64,000 nt of DNA from Lachnospiraceae bacterium (GCA_021628825.1 JAJXRY010000001.1:620001-684000); one strand, 5' to 3'. Shown: positions 17,408-28,134, numbered from the stretch's first letter. Notes: a model not told the origin generated them from the sequence alone. A program made the numbers and translations.

Positions 17408-18194
17408 GGTCTTTCTTTACCAAGCCAGCCCTTTTCCTCCCAATATGCAACATCCTTGGGATTTGCAATTATCTTCTGCATGAAACGCATAACCATAAAC
17501 ATTCCCCTGGTTTTGATCCCCGGTTTCACATTGCCCGAACGGTTTCTGATTTTCTTTGCAATTTCTGATGTTGCTATATCAATTTTTCTCTTTTTCTTTT
17601 CACTGACGCCGTTCCAATTAACGGCAGCAACACTAACTCCATACTGATATATCCTGGCCACTCCCCAGAAAAGCAGACTATCCATCATATCCTTGTTCGT
17701 CGATTTCATGCCTGCACCAGCCGCTGTCGATATGCATACGCCCTGCTTTTTTTAAACATCGATTCTTCCGGACAATGCACCATCCATCTGTATCCATAAT
17801 GATCTAAAAAGGCCTTCATGGATCCTGTCGCATGATATACATAAACCGGACTGGCTAAGATAATCACATCCGCTTCATCGATTGCAGCCGTTAATGGCTT
17901 TAGTTTTTCATAATGGGGACATTTCTTCTCCGATTCCAGAATGCATCTTGTACATCCAACGCAAAATTCTCCAAAATCTCTTGGAAGAAAGAATTCTTTT
18001 ATCTCGCCATCTAATTTTTCTGCTAACATATGAGCAATATGATAGGTTGAGCCTTTATGACTTTGACCATGTATTATTACGATCTTCATGTTATCTCTAT
18101 TTACAGCAAGAATGCCCCGACGGCTGCACTTCAAAAGTGATTCAGCCGCCTCTGTATCCATTTCTCTTTTCTTTCTCCGCATTTCGCTAAACAT
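17398..18194 (-). CDS. Flavodoxin-fold NAD(P)H reductase with a PNPOx-like N-terminal remnant, frame broken
   Basis: The flavoprotein proper begins MKIVIIHGQSHKGSTYHIA at 18089: the FMN-phosphate loop HGQSHKGST, then DFGEFCVGCTRCILESEKKC, and DVIILASPVYVYHATGSMKA, the flavin-ring loop. One indel near 17745; then MKSTNKDMMDSLLFWGVARI to the end at 17398, about 230 residues. In frame upstream are 35 residues starting at 18194 behind GGAGG: MFSEMRRKKREMDTEAAESL...GILAVNRDN. That piece is typical of the first residues of pyridoxamine-phosphate-oxidase-like proteins, but the rest of such a gene is missing, so a deletion seems to have joined it to the flavodoxin gene. Confidence 0.7.
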
Positions 18195-18539
18195 TATTTT
18201 TCCTCCATGAACTGAATGATAATCTGTTGCATCTCTTTATAAAGGAAAAATATTTTTCTGGATGCTCCTTGTATCCATTTTTTTCTGAAGTATCTTCGAC
18301 ATGTTCTGATAACCTTCATCCTGCAAAGTAAGATGATTAATCATAATATCTACATCCACACTTCCCACATGACCTTCTTCCGGAAACATTAAATCCGGGA
18401 CCCAGCCTCCTACCACACGGATTTCATCTTCATATTCCCGAAAAAAACATTAACCAACTCTACCAGAACTCTATGTGCTGCCCGCTTCTGACCTTCCGAA
18501 TAGTCTATGCTGCTTTTTCAAGTCTTCATCTCTTATCAC
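18187..18539 (-). pseudogene. AbiEii-like nucleotidyltransferase toxin, truncated
   Basis: Partner toxin of a type IV system. The GTG at 18539 overlaps the AbiEi stop (GTGA). Frame-corrected, it reads SSIDYSEGQKRAAHRVLVEL, then EIRVVGGWVPDLMFPEEGHV and GSVDVDIMINHLTL, which is the GG/W...DxD nucleotidyltransferase core. It proceeds to HPEKYFSF and there stops resembling the family. The remaining two thirds (about 180 residues) are absent. The DNA continues as the C-terminal end of some other gene (KEMQQIIIQFMEEK) that runs into the flavodoxin locus. Indels near 18515 and 18450. Presumably inactive. Confidence 0.65.
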
Positions 18540-19560
18540 CTAAGAATCTCCTTCCTCAAAACCGCATCCGCCATTTCTTCTCCCCTGCCCTTTATCTGCA
18601 TACAATCCAAATATATTTGCAGCGGGGATACTACTGCTAAGTCATCAATCACCCTATAATCCTTGATATAGGAATCATTTTCTAATGAAAAAAATAACCA
18701 CATTTGAACCACTGTTTACTTCTTTCATATCCAAATATCTGATTGCTTCCTGAATATCCTCCGGTGCTATATAAACATGTACCTTATTGTAACGCACCAC
18801 CGGCGTATAACGCACTCCACCGGACAATCCGGTAAGATAAGAATCAATCCCCGTATCTGTCTTCATTTTTTTAATCGTTCCTCAATAACAGATATATTAT
18901 CCAAACTATAGCAAGTATAGGATGTTATTTCTTTTTTTACCATAATCCTTGCTCCATTCCAACAAAAAGTGATTCCGGATCAATAACCTTATAACCATCC
19001 GGCAATTTTTCTACCCATGCATTTTCCACCAGAACTTTCATCAGTTTGGATACCTGTCCAATACTGCAATTTACCTTTTCCGATAGATATTTAAGCTTCC
19101 ATATCTTAGTTACATCCGCAAACAACTCACGCAAAATACAGGAAGACACCACGGAAGTCCTTTCAAATATGGACACAGACCTTTGCTCTTTGGGTCTTGG
19201 ATTCTTATTTCCTTTTTCCGACAAATAAATAGAATGACCCACAAACCAACAGTTTCCTACATAATCAAAATAACCCATTCCGTTATCTTCACATATTTGT
19301 GCAGTTCTCTCTGAAATATATGGAGCAACCAAAATGCTAACTCCCTGACCTTTATCCTTCTTTTCAATCAATTTCATGATTGTGGACGGAAAAACCCTAT
19401 TCAGGAAGCAGGCATTTATATGAAACTCATACCCGTCATCCATCTCCACAGATGCAATAAAACCATCTTCTGTCCTGCGGACAACTTCATATTTCTCAAT
19501 ATTGGGAAGTTTTAAAAACTTATTCTCAACACATTCTAATCCCGCTCTATCTAGTTTCAC
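18536..19560 (-). CDS. AbiEi-like type IV antitoxin / transcriptional repressor, frame broken
   Basis: DNA-binding antitoxin of the AbiE type. GTG start at 19560: MKLDRAGLECVENKFLKLPN, YEVVRRTEDGFIASVEMDDG, GYFDYVGNCWFVGHSIYLSE, then a winged-helix region (LFADVTKIWKLKYLSEKVNC, SIGQVSKLMKVLVENAWVEK). After indels near 18940, 18870 and 18690 the rest reads GIDSYLTGLSGGVRYTPVVR, YIAPEDIQEAIRYLDMKEVN and VVSPLQIYLDCMQIKGRGEE, ending at 18536 in a GTGA overlap with the toxin. About 340 residues. Its promoter and a 9-bp inverted repeat sit at the start, as expected for autorepression. Confidence 0.72.
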
Positions 19561-19623
19561 TCATATCACCGCTTTCATTAATGTAGTGAAACTAATTATA
19601 TCAATGAAATCCAACCAAGTCAA
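19553..19623 (-). promoter_or_regulatory. AbiE promoter and inverted-repeat operator
   Basis: Minus-strand TTGACT (19618-19623) and TATAAT (19595-19600), 17-base spacer. Directly downstream, 9-base arms AGTTTCACT / AGTGAAACT (19585-19593 and 19553-19561) are separated by 23 bases and span the start codon. AbiEi proteins repress their own operon by binding inverted repeats. Confidence 0.72.
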
Positions 19624-19748
19624 CTCAAAGCATTATCTATCTTCTCCCATTATTTGCAGCATATGAAATGCATTCAGCAATCCATGTTGCGAATCAGGAA
19701 GCATTTTATTTCTCCGCTTTCCCTCATTAAACCAGAAGTTATCTGTTA

Positions 19749-20570
19749 TTAAATGCCTGTGACAAATTCTTGTATCAGACTATTTATCAACTCCGGGTTA
19801 TCTGTATTAGAATTATGCCCGGCTCCTTCAATCCATTTCAAAGGAATCCGGGTCTTTCGATGCCATGCTTTATTATACCGTATACACGAGCCGGCACGAT
19901 CTTGTGTGCCGCATATCAACAATGCAGGACACTTAATCTCATACGGCAGATCCTTTTCCATTGCCTCTGCCAAAATACGATAACCATGTCCGGCAATTTG
20001 TGCATAACGCTTTTGGTTGCCGTTATAGACCAACATCATTTCACGCATCAAATTTCTTCCATAATCAGAAGTTGCAACACCCTCACTCCCCTGTTTCAAA
20101 AGCAATTTCCATGGATAGTGAGCATATACCGACTCCATTTTTTTCAGAAGCCAAAGTTCAACTGCCGTAACATATTCTCTTTGTAACGGTGCAGAGTCAA
20201 TGGAAATAAATCCTGCCAGTTGATTCGGATAAAGATGTGCATAGACCTGTCCCAAGTATCCGCCCATTGACTGACCAACGATGACCGGTTTTGCGATTTC
20301 TTCCTTCTCAAGAATACCATTCAGCCATTTTGCCTTGTCAAACAGGTCAAAATCAAACCGAAACGGCCACGAAGATGCATGAGCTGGTGCATCCCACACA
20401 ATAATGTTATATTTTCCCTCAAAGCATTCCACTTGTTTATCAAATAATCTATGATCAGCAGTCAATCCTGGCAGAAAAATAAGCGTGATCGCATCCATGC
20501 TTAGAATGCTTGACCAATAGTGAATCGTTCCACAAAGAGTTTGATATGTATTTTCCCTCAATGAATTCAT
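19749..20570 (-). CDS. Alpha/beta hydrolase
   Basis: Intact 273-residue hydrolase. FLPGLTADHRLFDKQVECFE (oxyanion region), WDAPAHASSWPF, nucleophile VIVGQSMGGYLGQVYA, acid in LLICGTQDRAGS, His in WIEGAGHNSNTDNPEL. Start MNSLRENTYQTLCGTIHYWS with GGAGGGATG before it. No signal peptide, so cytosolic. It is the rightmost gene of the accessory island, before the serine biosynthesis genes. Similar proteins are annotated only as alpha/beta hydrolases; no substrate can be named. Confidence 0.8.
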   Translation of the reverse strand: MNSLRENTYQTLCGTIHYWSSILSMDAITLIFLPGLTADHRLFDKQVECFEGKYNIIVWDAPAHASSWPFRFDFDLFDKAKWLNGILEKEEIAKPVIVGQSMGGYLGQVYAHLYPNQLAGFISIDSAPLQREYVTAVELWLLKKMESVYAHYPWKLLLKQGSEGVATSDYGRNLMREMMLVYNGNQKRYAQIAGHGYRILAEAMEKDLPYEIKCPALLICGTQDRAGSCIRYNKAWHRKTRIPLKWIEGAGHNSNTDNPELINSLIQEFVTGI

Positions 20571-20730
20571 CCCTCCGAATCAGAATTTATCGTCGTATCA
20601 AAATGCCTTTCAGATTCTTGAAGATTTTTTGTAACCATTTTCCCTTTCTTTCCTGAACACACCGTTTATCAGATCAACAAAATATTCTCCGATCCTTTTC
20701 CTGTCCAATAATCTTTAGTATAAAGAATCA

Positions 20731-20754
20731 GGACACTCCCAACAAGGAATGTCC
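20731..20754 (-). terminator. Likely terminator after serA
   Basis: Minus-strand GGACATTCC-TTGTTG-GGAGTGTCC, a 9-bp stem with one G-T pair, followed by TGATTCTTTATAC. The T tract is weak, but the position 46 bases past serA and before the accessory island fits. Confidence 0.55.
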
Positions 20755-20799
20755 CGTCTTAATCATTTACAATATTTTAACAGTATCCATTCATCCACA

Positions 20800-21964
20800 C
20801 TACTTCACAACTCTTACACGGAATACGCCATCGATTGCCTGCAGTTTCTTTTAGAATTTCTTCTGTTGCAGGGCTTTCGATGTCGAACATGGAGTAAGCG
20901 ACCTCTCCCTTGGACTTGTTAATCATGTTGGCGATGTTAATTCCTGCATCTCCGAAGCATGCGGAGAATTTCGTAATCATGTTAGCAATATTCTTATGGA
21001 AAACGGCAACCCGACCTGCGGTCTCGCAGACACCCATATCACAGTTCGGATAGTTTACGGAATTCTGGATGTTACCATTGTTTAAGTACTCCATCATTTC
21101 CTTAACAGCCATCTTCGCGCAGTTGTCTTCAGATTCTTCGGTAGAAGCTCCCAGATGAGGAATGACAATACATCCCTCCTGCCCTGCGGTTGTCGGATTC
21201 GGGAAATCGGAAACATACTTACGGATCTTGCCGTCCTTGATTCCATCTAAGATATCCTGTTCATTGCAGAGCAGATCTCTTGCAAAGTTCAGAATGATCA
21301 CGCCATCCTTCATCTTGGAAATGGCATCGGCATCAATCATTCCCTTAGTAGAATCCAGTAACGGTACATGAATGGTAATGATGTCACAATTGGAATAAAT
21401 ATCCTCTACATTCAGTACATGCTTGACATCACGGCTTAAGTTCCATGCAGCATTTACAGACACATACGGATCATAGCCGTATACTTCCATACCAAGATGC
21501 TTGGCAACGTTTGCCACCTTTACACCAATAGCTCCAAGTCCGATGATACCTAACTTCTTACCCTGGATTTCTGTACCTGCAAATTTCTTCTTTTCCTTTT
21601 CGGCAGCCTTTGCAATATCCGGATTGTCCTTATCGGATAAAACATAGTTCACACCGCCTAAAATATCACGGCTTGCAAGCAGCATACCTGCAATAACAAG
21701 CTCCTTCACACCGTTCGCATTTGCACCCGGTGTATTGAAAACAACGATTCCTTCCTGTGCACAGCGGTCTAACGGAATGTTATTGGTTCCGGCACCTGCT
21801 CTTGCAATACAAAGAAGCTTCTCGTCAAACTGCATATCATGCATGACTGCGGAACGAACCAGAATACCTTCTGCACGATTCACTTCATCGGTCTTTTCAA
21901 AATCACTGGTAAAATCATTCAATCCAACCTGTGCGATCGGATTTAAGCAATAATAATTAAACAT
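20800..21964 (-). CDS. serA: D-3-phosphoglycerate dehydrogenase
   Basis: First enzyme of serine biosynthesis: 3-phosphoglycerate to 3-phosphohydroxypyruvate with NAD. Start at MFNYYCLNPIAQVGL (21964) behind GGGGAG. NAD-binding loop LGIIGLGAIGVKVANVAKHL near residue 145; substrate/catalytic segments NFARDLL and IPHLGAST; C-terminal ACT regulatory domain from about residue 320 (KNIANMITKFSACFGDAGIN, GEVAYSMFDIE). One indel near 20853 garbles the end; corrected, it reads ILKKLQAIDGVFRVRVVK and stops at 20800, 387 residues, typical of the short bacterial form. It starts 16 bases after serC, so the two form an operon. Confidence 0.92.
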
Positions 21965-21980
21965 GGCTCTCTCCCCAATC

Positions 21981-23063
21981 TTATAAGTTTTTCGCTTCAA
22001 ATTCTTTCATAAATTCTACAAGCTTCTCAACACCCTCGATCGGCATTGCATTGTAGATACTTGCACGCATACCGCCAACGGTACGGTGTCCCTTTAAGTT
22101 CTCGAAGCCGGCTTCCTTTGCTTCCTTTACAAACTTGGCATCCAGTTCTTCGGAACCGGTTACGAAAGGTACGTTCATCAAAGAACGGTCTTCCTTGCGG
22201 ACAGTTCCCTTGAACAGCTTGCTTTCATCCAGATAATCATAGAGAATCTTTGCTTTCCTCTCATTGATCTCCTTCATCTTCTCAAGTCCGCCCATCTTCT
22301 TCAGCCACTTGAATACCTTACCACAAATATAAATTCCGTAAGCCGGAGGCGTGTTGTATAAGGAATCATTATCTGCATGAATCTTATATTTCAACATTGT
22401 CGGTGTTCCCGGTAACGTATCTTCGGTAATCAGATCCTCACGAATAATCACGATAACCACACCGGCCGGGCCGATATTCTTCTGCACACCACCATAAATG
22501 ACACCATACTTGGTAACATCTACAGGCTCAGACAGGAAACAGGAAGATACATCCGCAACAAGAGTATGTCCCTTGGTATTCGGAAGGGTCTTATACTTTG
22601 TTCCGTAAATGGTGTTGTTTTCACAAATATATACATAATCCACATCATCAGGGATCGGAAGATCCGAACAATCCGGTATGTAGGAAAAGGTCTTATCTGC
22701 GGAGGATGCTACTTCAATTGCTTCTCCGTAAATCTTAGCTTCCTGATATGCTTTCTTAGCCCACTGCCCGGTAACGATGTACTCTGCCTTACGGTTCTTC
22801 ATAAGGTTCATGGGAATCATGGCAAACTGCTGGCTTGCACCACCCTGAAGGAACAGTACCTTGTAATTATCAGGGATATTCATCAGTTCACGCAGATCCT
22901 TCTCTGCTTCCTTGATGATATGATCATAGGTCTTAGATCGATGGCTCATCTCCATAACGGACATTCCTGATCCCTTATAGTCTAACATCTCATCTGCAGC
23001 TTCTTTCAGAACTTCTTCAGGTAAAACTGCCGGACCTGCTGAAAAGTTATATACTCTTGCCAC
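21981..23063 (-). CDS. serC: Phosphoserine aminotransferase
   Basis: PLP enzyme making phosphoserine from phosphohydroxypyruvate and glutamate. Intact, 360 residues. GTG start at 23063 behind AGGAGGAG: ARVYNFSAGPAVLPEEVL is the family N-terminus. LFLQGGASQQFAMIPMNL and VYGGVQKNIGPAGVVIVII, with the PLP-Lys in QKN; C-terminal HRTVGGMRASIYNAMPIEGV binds substrate phosphate. Followed closely by serA under the promoter at 23117-23144. Confidence 0.95.
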   Translation of the reverse strand: MARVYNFSAGPAVLPEEVLKEAADEMLDYKGSGMSVMEMSHRSKTYDHIIKEAEKDLRELMNIPDNYKVLFLQGGASQQFAMIPMNLMKNRKAEYIVTGQWAKKAYQEAKIYGEAIEVASSADKTFSYIPDCSDLPIPDDVDYVYICENNTIYGTKYKTLPNTKGHTLVADVSSCFLSEPVDVTKYGVIYGGVQKNIGPAGVVIVIIREDLITEDTLPGTPTMLKYKIHADNDSLYNTPPAYGIYICGKVFKWLKKMGGLEKMKEINERKAKILYDYLDESKLFKGTVRKEDRSLMNVPFVTGSEELDAKFVKEAKEAGFENLKGHRTVGGMRASIYNAMPIEGVEKLVEFMKEFEAKNL

Positions 23064-23116
23064 TGTTTTCTCCTCCTGCTCATGTAAAATCTGAATAATT
23101 CTATCAAAAATTTATT

Positions 23117-23144
23117 TTTATACTCTTATTTTTCCATTCGTCAA
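23117..23144 (-). promoter_or_regulatory. Promoter of serC-serA
   Basis: Minus-strand TTGACG (23139-23144) and TATAAA (23117-23122), 16 bases apart, about 55 bases ahead of the serC start. Confidence 0.6.
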
Positions 23145-23163
23145 CCGCTTTAACAATTTACTT

Positions 23164-24566
23164 TTAATAAAACATCACGCAGGGCGTCCCGATCTCAACC
23201 ATATCATAAAGCTCTGCGACCTGATCGGTCGGGGTATTCACACAGCCATGAGACCCATTCGTCTTATAAATTTCACCACCAAAATTCTTTCTCCAGGAAG
23301 CATCGTGAATGCCGATCGCTTTATAAACCGGAATCCAGTATTTCACGGGAGTCGCATAATCCGCGCCACGCAATATCCTGTTCCGCTGCTTGTTATAAAC
23401 ATAGTTGGTTCCGGACGGTGTTCCACGTCCAAGGCTCGTATTTCCGGTCACCACATCGGTTTCAATTTTTAAAACGCCATCCACATAATAATACATTTTC
23501 TGTTCGGTCATATCGACTTCAATATAAGTAGGGCCAATGTCATTCTTCCCCTGATATAGTGCTTTTTGCAGGTATTCCGGTTCATGCCGTTCTGTCCTTT
23601 TCTCACAAAAAGCCTGATAGAGGTATTCCTTTTCGGTATCCCGGTCGATCATGTTTCCGTAAATTCCACCCTCAACGATCACCTTTTCCCCACGGGTAGC
23701 CCTGAATTCACGGACAGCACCAACGGTATCGTATTCATCTGCCAGCTGATCGATAAAAGCATCGGTCTTCTCCCTGTCTGCGAGGAGATCTCCGTTTTCA
23801 TCAAGAAGAAAACTACCATCCTCATCCAGTTTCATAAAGTTACAGGTAACAGAAGCATCCACCTTCACTTCATCCTCTCCCATTACATACACAATGCCGC
23901 ATTCCTGAAAAGCACTTACCTTTTCATACAGTGCAATATCCTCCTGCATCAGCTCCGTAAGGGGAAGATCCTCATAGCATCCTGCAGCCTCCAGATCCAG
24001 TTCTCCCTGAAAGCTGTCAAATGCTCTTGTAATATATTCTTTTGTCTTCTCTTCGTTTAGCACATGGGATCTTTCATTTAACAGATAATACCCCTGAGGG
24101 CCTTTGCAGAGTTTTACTCTGCGGTTTTCCGGACGGATTCCGGTAAAGATCGGGAGCGCATCGACTTTTTCTTCAAATGTCTCCACCTGATAAGAAACCA
24201 CCGGAAGGACTTCATGATTATTCTTTTCTCCCAGCATATTGTCAATCCAGAGCATCGGACTTTGCTGCTCATAAAAAAAGCCTTAAGTCCCGGGAGATAA
24301 TCCATGGAAAGAGAAACCTCCTGTGCCGGGATCGTATAGGTTCTTCCGTCACTGTCTATAATGGTAAGGCCCTGATAGGCAGACTTCTCCTGCAATTCTT
24401 CATTGACCTCATCCAGAGTTTTGCCCGTGCAGTAAACACCATTGATCCAGGTATTATAGGAAAAACCGGCCCTGTAATAAAACGCCAGTCCCAGATACAT
24501 GCACAAAACCGATATGATAATAAGCAGAATTCCGATCCCGAATCCCTTCGCCAATGCCTTATTCAT
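23164..24566 (-). CDS. L,D-transpeptidase (YkuD) with peptidoglycan-binding domains, frame broken
   Basis: Extracytoplasmic enzyme forming 3-3 cross-links in peptidoglycan. MNKALAKGFGIGILLIIISV then LCMYLGLAFY gives one N-terminal membrane anchor. Two regions resemble the PG-binding-4 type (VYCTGKTLDEVNEELQEKSA and RVKLCKGPQGYYLLNERSHV). The catalytic YkuD domain covers the last 130 residues: YIEVDMTEQKMYYYVDGVLK, TGNTSLGRGTPSGTNYV and the active site IHDASW...NGSHGCVNTPTD with Cys. One A-run indel near 24270. About 466 residues. It lies between the serine genes and ilvB on the same strand, but a terminator separates it from ilvB. Confidence 0.88.
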
Positions 24567-24588
24567 GCAGTATACTCCCTAAAAATAA

Positions 24589-24619
24589 GGACTTTCCTGT
24601 AAAATATTCCGGAAAGTCC
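24589..24619 (-). terminator. Terminator after ilvB
   Basis: Minus-strand stem GGACTTTCC ... GGAAAGTCC (9 bp, closing an AT loop), followed by TTATTTTTAG. It closes the leuB-ilvD-ilvB transcript before the L,D-transpeptidase. Confidence 0.75.
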
Positions 24620-24660
24620 CCACTTAGAACTTCTTTTGGTAACTCCTCTTGGAAGCTTCA

Positions 24661-26334
24661 TTACTCTGTCATATCGGATGCGTCAAACGCCTCACTGATC
24701 GGGGCTCCAGCAGGAACCATCGGGAATACCTTGTCATCCTCCGGAATAATGCATTCAATCAGAACCGGTTTCTTTAAGTCAATGGCCTTCTGAATGGCAT
24801 CTGCAACTTCTTCCTTCTTCGATACACGGATGGCTTCACAGCCAAGTCCCTTTGCAACCATACAGTAATCGACCTGCTCGCTTAATACGGTCTGGGAATA
24901 CCGCTTACCGTAAAAGAGTGTCTGCCACTGACGTACCATTCCAAGTACATGGTTGTTGATCACCACTTCAATAATCGGAATATTATAATGACTTGCCGTT
25001 GCAAGCTCGTTCATATTCATACGGAAGCAGCCATCACCTGCGATATTGATGCAGATTTTATCCGGCTGTCCAAGCTGTGCTCCGATACAGGCTCCAAGTC
25101 CATATCCCATCGTTCCGAGTCCACCGGAAGAAAGGAAGGTTCTCGGCATGGTATAGGTATAATACTGGGAGGCCCACATCTGGTGCTGTCCCACATCGGT
25201 TGTGATAATCGCTTCGCCCTTGGTAATCCGGTCAATTTCCTGCATGAGATACGGACAGGATAAGTTCGTAGGATCATAGGAAAGCGGATACTTTTCTTTC
25301 AGTTCTTCAATATGTGCCATCCATTCCGTATGCTGCTGTTTTGGCAGCTTTTCATTGATTTTTGTCAGAATTTCCTTAAGGTCCCCAACTACGGAAGCGG
25401 TTGTCTTAATATTCTTGTCAATCTCTGCGGCATCAATATCAATATGTAATACCTTCGCACCCGAAGCAAATTTCGCTGCATTTCCGATTACACGGTCCGA
25501 GAAGCGCGCACCAAGTGCAATCAGAAGATCACATTCGCTGACACCAAAGTTTGATGCCTTGGTTCCATGCATACCAATCATACCGGTATATTTCGGATCG
25601 TGTCCGTCCATGACACCTTTTCCCATCAGGGTATCGCATACGGGAGTATCCAGAATTTCAGCAAGCTCCCGTACTTCCCTGTAGGCTCCGGAAATCACTG
25701 CACCACCGCCGACGTAGATAAACGGCCGCTTCGCTTCTTTCATCAAAGCAACTGCATTATCAATATCTGCATCCGTATACTTGCATGGATTTTTAAAAGG
25801 AAGTGGCTCCTTCTTTTCATATTCACAGGTATTGGCCGTTACATCCTTGGTAATATCCACGAGTACCGGTCCCGGTCTTCCTTCACTGGCAATTCGGAAG
25901 GCCTTACGGATCGTATCCGCCAGTTTCGTAACATCCTTTACAATATAACCATGCTTCGTGATCGGCATGGTCACACCGGCAATATCCACCTCCTGGAACG
26001 TATCCTTGCCAAGTAAGGGAAGGTTAACATTACAGGTAATGGCAACGATCGGTACGGAATCCATATAAGCGGTTGCAATACCGGTTACGAGGTTCGTAGC
26101 CCCCGGTCCGCTTGTTGCAAGACACACACCGACTCTTCCGGTCGCTCTTGCATAACCGTCTGCGGCATGAGCCGCACCCTGCTCATGGGAGGTCAGTATA
26201 TGACGGATTTCATCCGAATGCTTATATAACGCATCGTACACATTCAGAATGGTTCCGCCCGGATAACCAAATACCGTATCTACTCCCTGTTCCTTTAAAC
26301 ATTCAACTACAATTTCAGCTCCCGTCAACTGCAT
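24661..26334 (-). CDS. ilvB: Acetolactate synthase, large subunit
   Basis: ThDP enzyme of valine/leucine/isoleucine synthesis, joining two pyruvates. Intact, 557 residues. MQLTGAEIVVECLKEQGVDT, GYPGGTILNVYDAL, SHEQGAAHAADGYARATG with the catalytic Glu, FQEVDIAGVTMPITKHGY, and the ThDP/Mg motif GDGCFRMNMNELATASHYNI. Start behind AGGAGGAG. The small regulatory subunit and ketol-acid reductoisomerase are not in the window, so the pathway must be completed elsewhere. It follows ilvD by 76 bases. Confidence 0.93.
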   Translation of the reverse strand: MQLTGAEIVVECLKEQGVDTVFGYPGGTILNVYDALYKHSDEIRHILTSHEQGAAHAADGYARATGRVGVCLATSGPGATNLVTGIATAYMDSVPIVAITCNVNLPLLGKDTFQEVDIAGVTMPITKHGYIVKDVTKLADTIRKAFRIASEGRPGPVLVDITKDVTANTCEYEKKEPLPFKNPCKYTDADIDNAVALMKEAKRPFIYVGGGAVISGAYREVRELAEILDTPVCDTLMGKGVMDGHDPKYTGMIGMHGTKASNFGVSECDLLIALGARFSDRVIGNAAKFASGAKVLHIDIDAAEIDKNIKTTASVVGDLKEILTKINEKLPKQQHTEWMAHIEELKEKYPLSYDPTNLSCPYLMQEIDRITKGEAIITTDVGQHQMWASQYYTYTMPRTFLSSGGLGTMGYGLGACIGAQLGQPDKICINIAGDGCFRMNMNELATASHYNIPIIEVVINNHVLGMVRQWQTLFYGKRYSQTVLSEQVDYCMVAKGLGCEAIRVSKKEEVADAIQKAIDLKKPVLIECIIPEDDKVFPMVPAGAPISEAFDASDMTE

Positions 26335-26410
26335 GGAAGTCTCCTCCTTATATCAGAATAAACTCTTCAAAACCTTCAAAATAGTCTCACAATCTGTATT
26401 TCTTATCTCT

Positions 26411-28082
26411 TTATTTCTTAGGTACTTCTAAGATCGCACCACGGTTGCCGCTGGTTACCAGTTCACGATATCTGGACAGATATCCTGTCGTCACCTTAGG
26501 CTCTCTTGGCTGCCACTTTGCTCTTCTCTTTGCAAGTTCTTCGTCAGATACCTTCATATTGAGGGTATTTTCCGGAATATTAATGCTGATGATATCTCCC
26601 TCTTCCACAAGGACAATCGGTCCACCAACAGCTGCTTCCGGAGAAACATGTCCGATGGCTGCGCCACGGGATGCGCCGGAGAAACGTCCATCTGTGATTA
26701 ATGCTACGGAGGAGCCAAGTCCCATTCCTGCAATGGCAGAGGTCGGATTCAGCATTTCACGCATACCGGGGCCGCCTTTCGGTCCTTCGTAACGGATCAC
26801 AACAACATCTCCTGCTACGATCTTACCGCCCTTAATGGCTGCAATGGCATCCTCTTCACAGTCAAATACTCTGGCAGGGCCTTCGTGTACCATCATTTCA
26901 GGCACAACGGCGGAACGCTTTACCACGCCGGAGTCCGGTGCCAGGTTGCCCTTTAATACGGCAATACCGCCGGTTTGAGAATACGGATTGTCAATCGGAC
27001 GGATGACTTCCGGATTAAGGTTTTCTGCATTGGCAATGTTCTCACCTACGGTCTTGCCGGTTACGGTAAGAAGATCGGTATAAAGGAGATTCTTTTTGGT
27101 CAGCTCCTTCATTACTGCATAGACACCGCCCGCTTCATTCAAGTCTTCCATGTAGGTCGGACCGGCAGGTGCCAGATGACAGAGGTTCGGTGTCTTTGCG
27201 GATAATTCATTGGCAATATCCAGGTTTAATTCTACGCCTGCTTCATGTGCAATCGCAGGAAGATGAAGCATGGAGTTCGTGGAACATCCCAGTGCCATAT
27301 CGACGGTAAGTGCATTCAAAAATGCCTTTTTCTGTCATAATGTCTCTTGGACGGATATTTTTCTTATACATTTCCATAATCTGCATACCGGCATGTTTTG
27401 CCAGTCGGATTCGTTCGGAATATACAGCGGGAATTGTACCATTTCCCTGAAGTCCCATACCAATTGCCTCTGTCAGACAGTTCATGCTGTTTGCTGTATA
27501 CATACCGGAGCAGGAACCACAGGTCGGGCAGACCTTTTCTTCAAACTCGGAAAGCTCATCCATCGTCATTGTTCCTGCTGCAACGCTTCCGACTGCCTCG
27601 AACATCGAGGATAAGCTTCTCTTGCAGCCATGTACATGACCGGCAAGCATCGGACCACCGGTTACAAAAATGGTCGGAATATTGACTCTGGCAGCAGCCA
27701 TCAAAAGTCCCGGTACGTTCTTGTCACAGTTCGGGATGCAGACCAGTCCGTCAAAGCCATGTGCCATTGCCATACACTCTGTGGAATCGGCAATCAGATC
27801 TCTCGTTACCAGAGAATACTTCATTCCGATATGTCCCATGGCAATTCCGTCACATACTGCAATGGCCGGGAATACCACCGGTGTTCCGCCTGCCATGGCA
27901 ACGCCCATTTTGACTGCCTCGGTAATCTTATCCAGGTTCATATGTCCCGGTACAATTTCATTATAGGAATTCACAATACCAATTAAGGGACGGCGGCGTT
28001 CCTCCTCCGTATATCCCAATGCATTAAACAAACTTCTGTGAGGAGCCTGTGCGGTTCCTGTCTTAACAGAATCACTTCTCAT
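26411..28082 (-). CDS. ilvD: Dihydroxy-acid dehydratase, frame broken
   Basis: Fe-S dehydratase of branched-chain amino acid synthesis. [20 protein letters not shown]; iron-sulfur Cys in [17 protein letters not shown] and [40 protein letters not shown] and [20 protein letters not shown] near the C-terminus. A single extra A near 27320 splits it into two frames; corrected length about 556 residues. AGGAGG precedes the start at 28082. Between leuB and ilvB on the same strand, forming one operon. Confidence 0.92.
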
Positions 28083-28134
28083 CTCTTATCCTCCTAAACC
28101 TGTTATATTATCTATCTTAGTAACCACGAAATGC

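Noticed and set aside
17340..17410. Tandem repeat (two AATTTTGAARAAACG units) as a CRISPR or minisatellite
   Set aside because: Only two imperfect units about 33 bases apart, and they lie within a plausible small coding frame.
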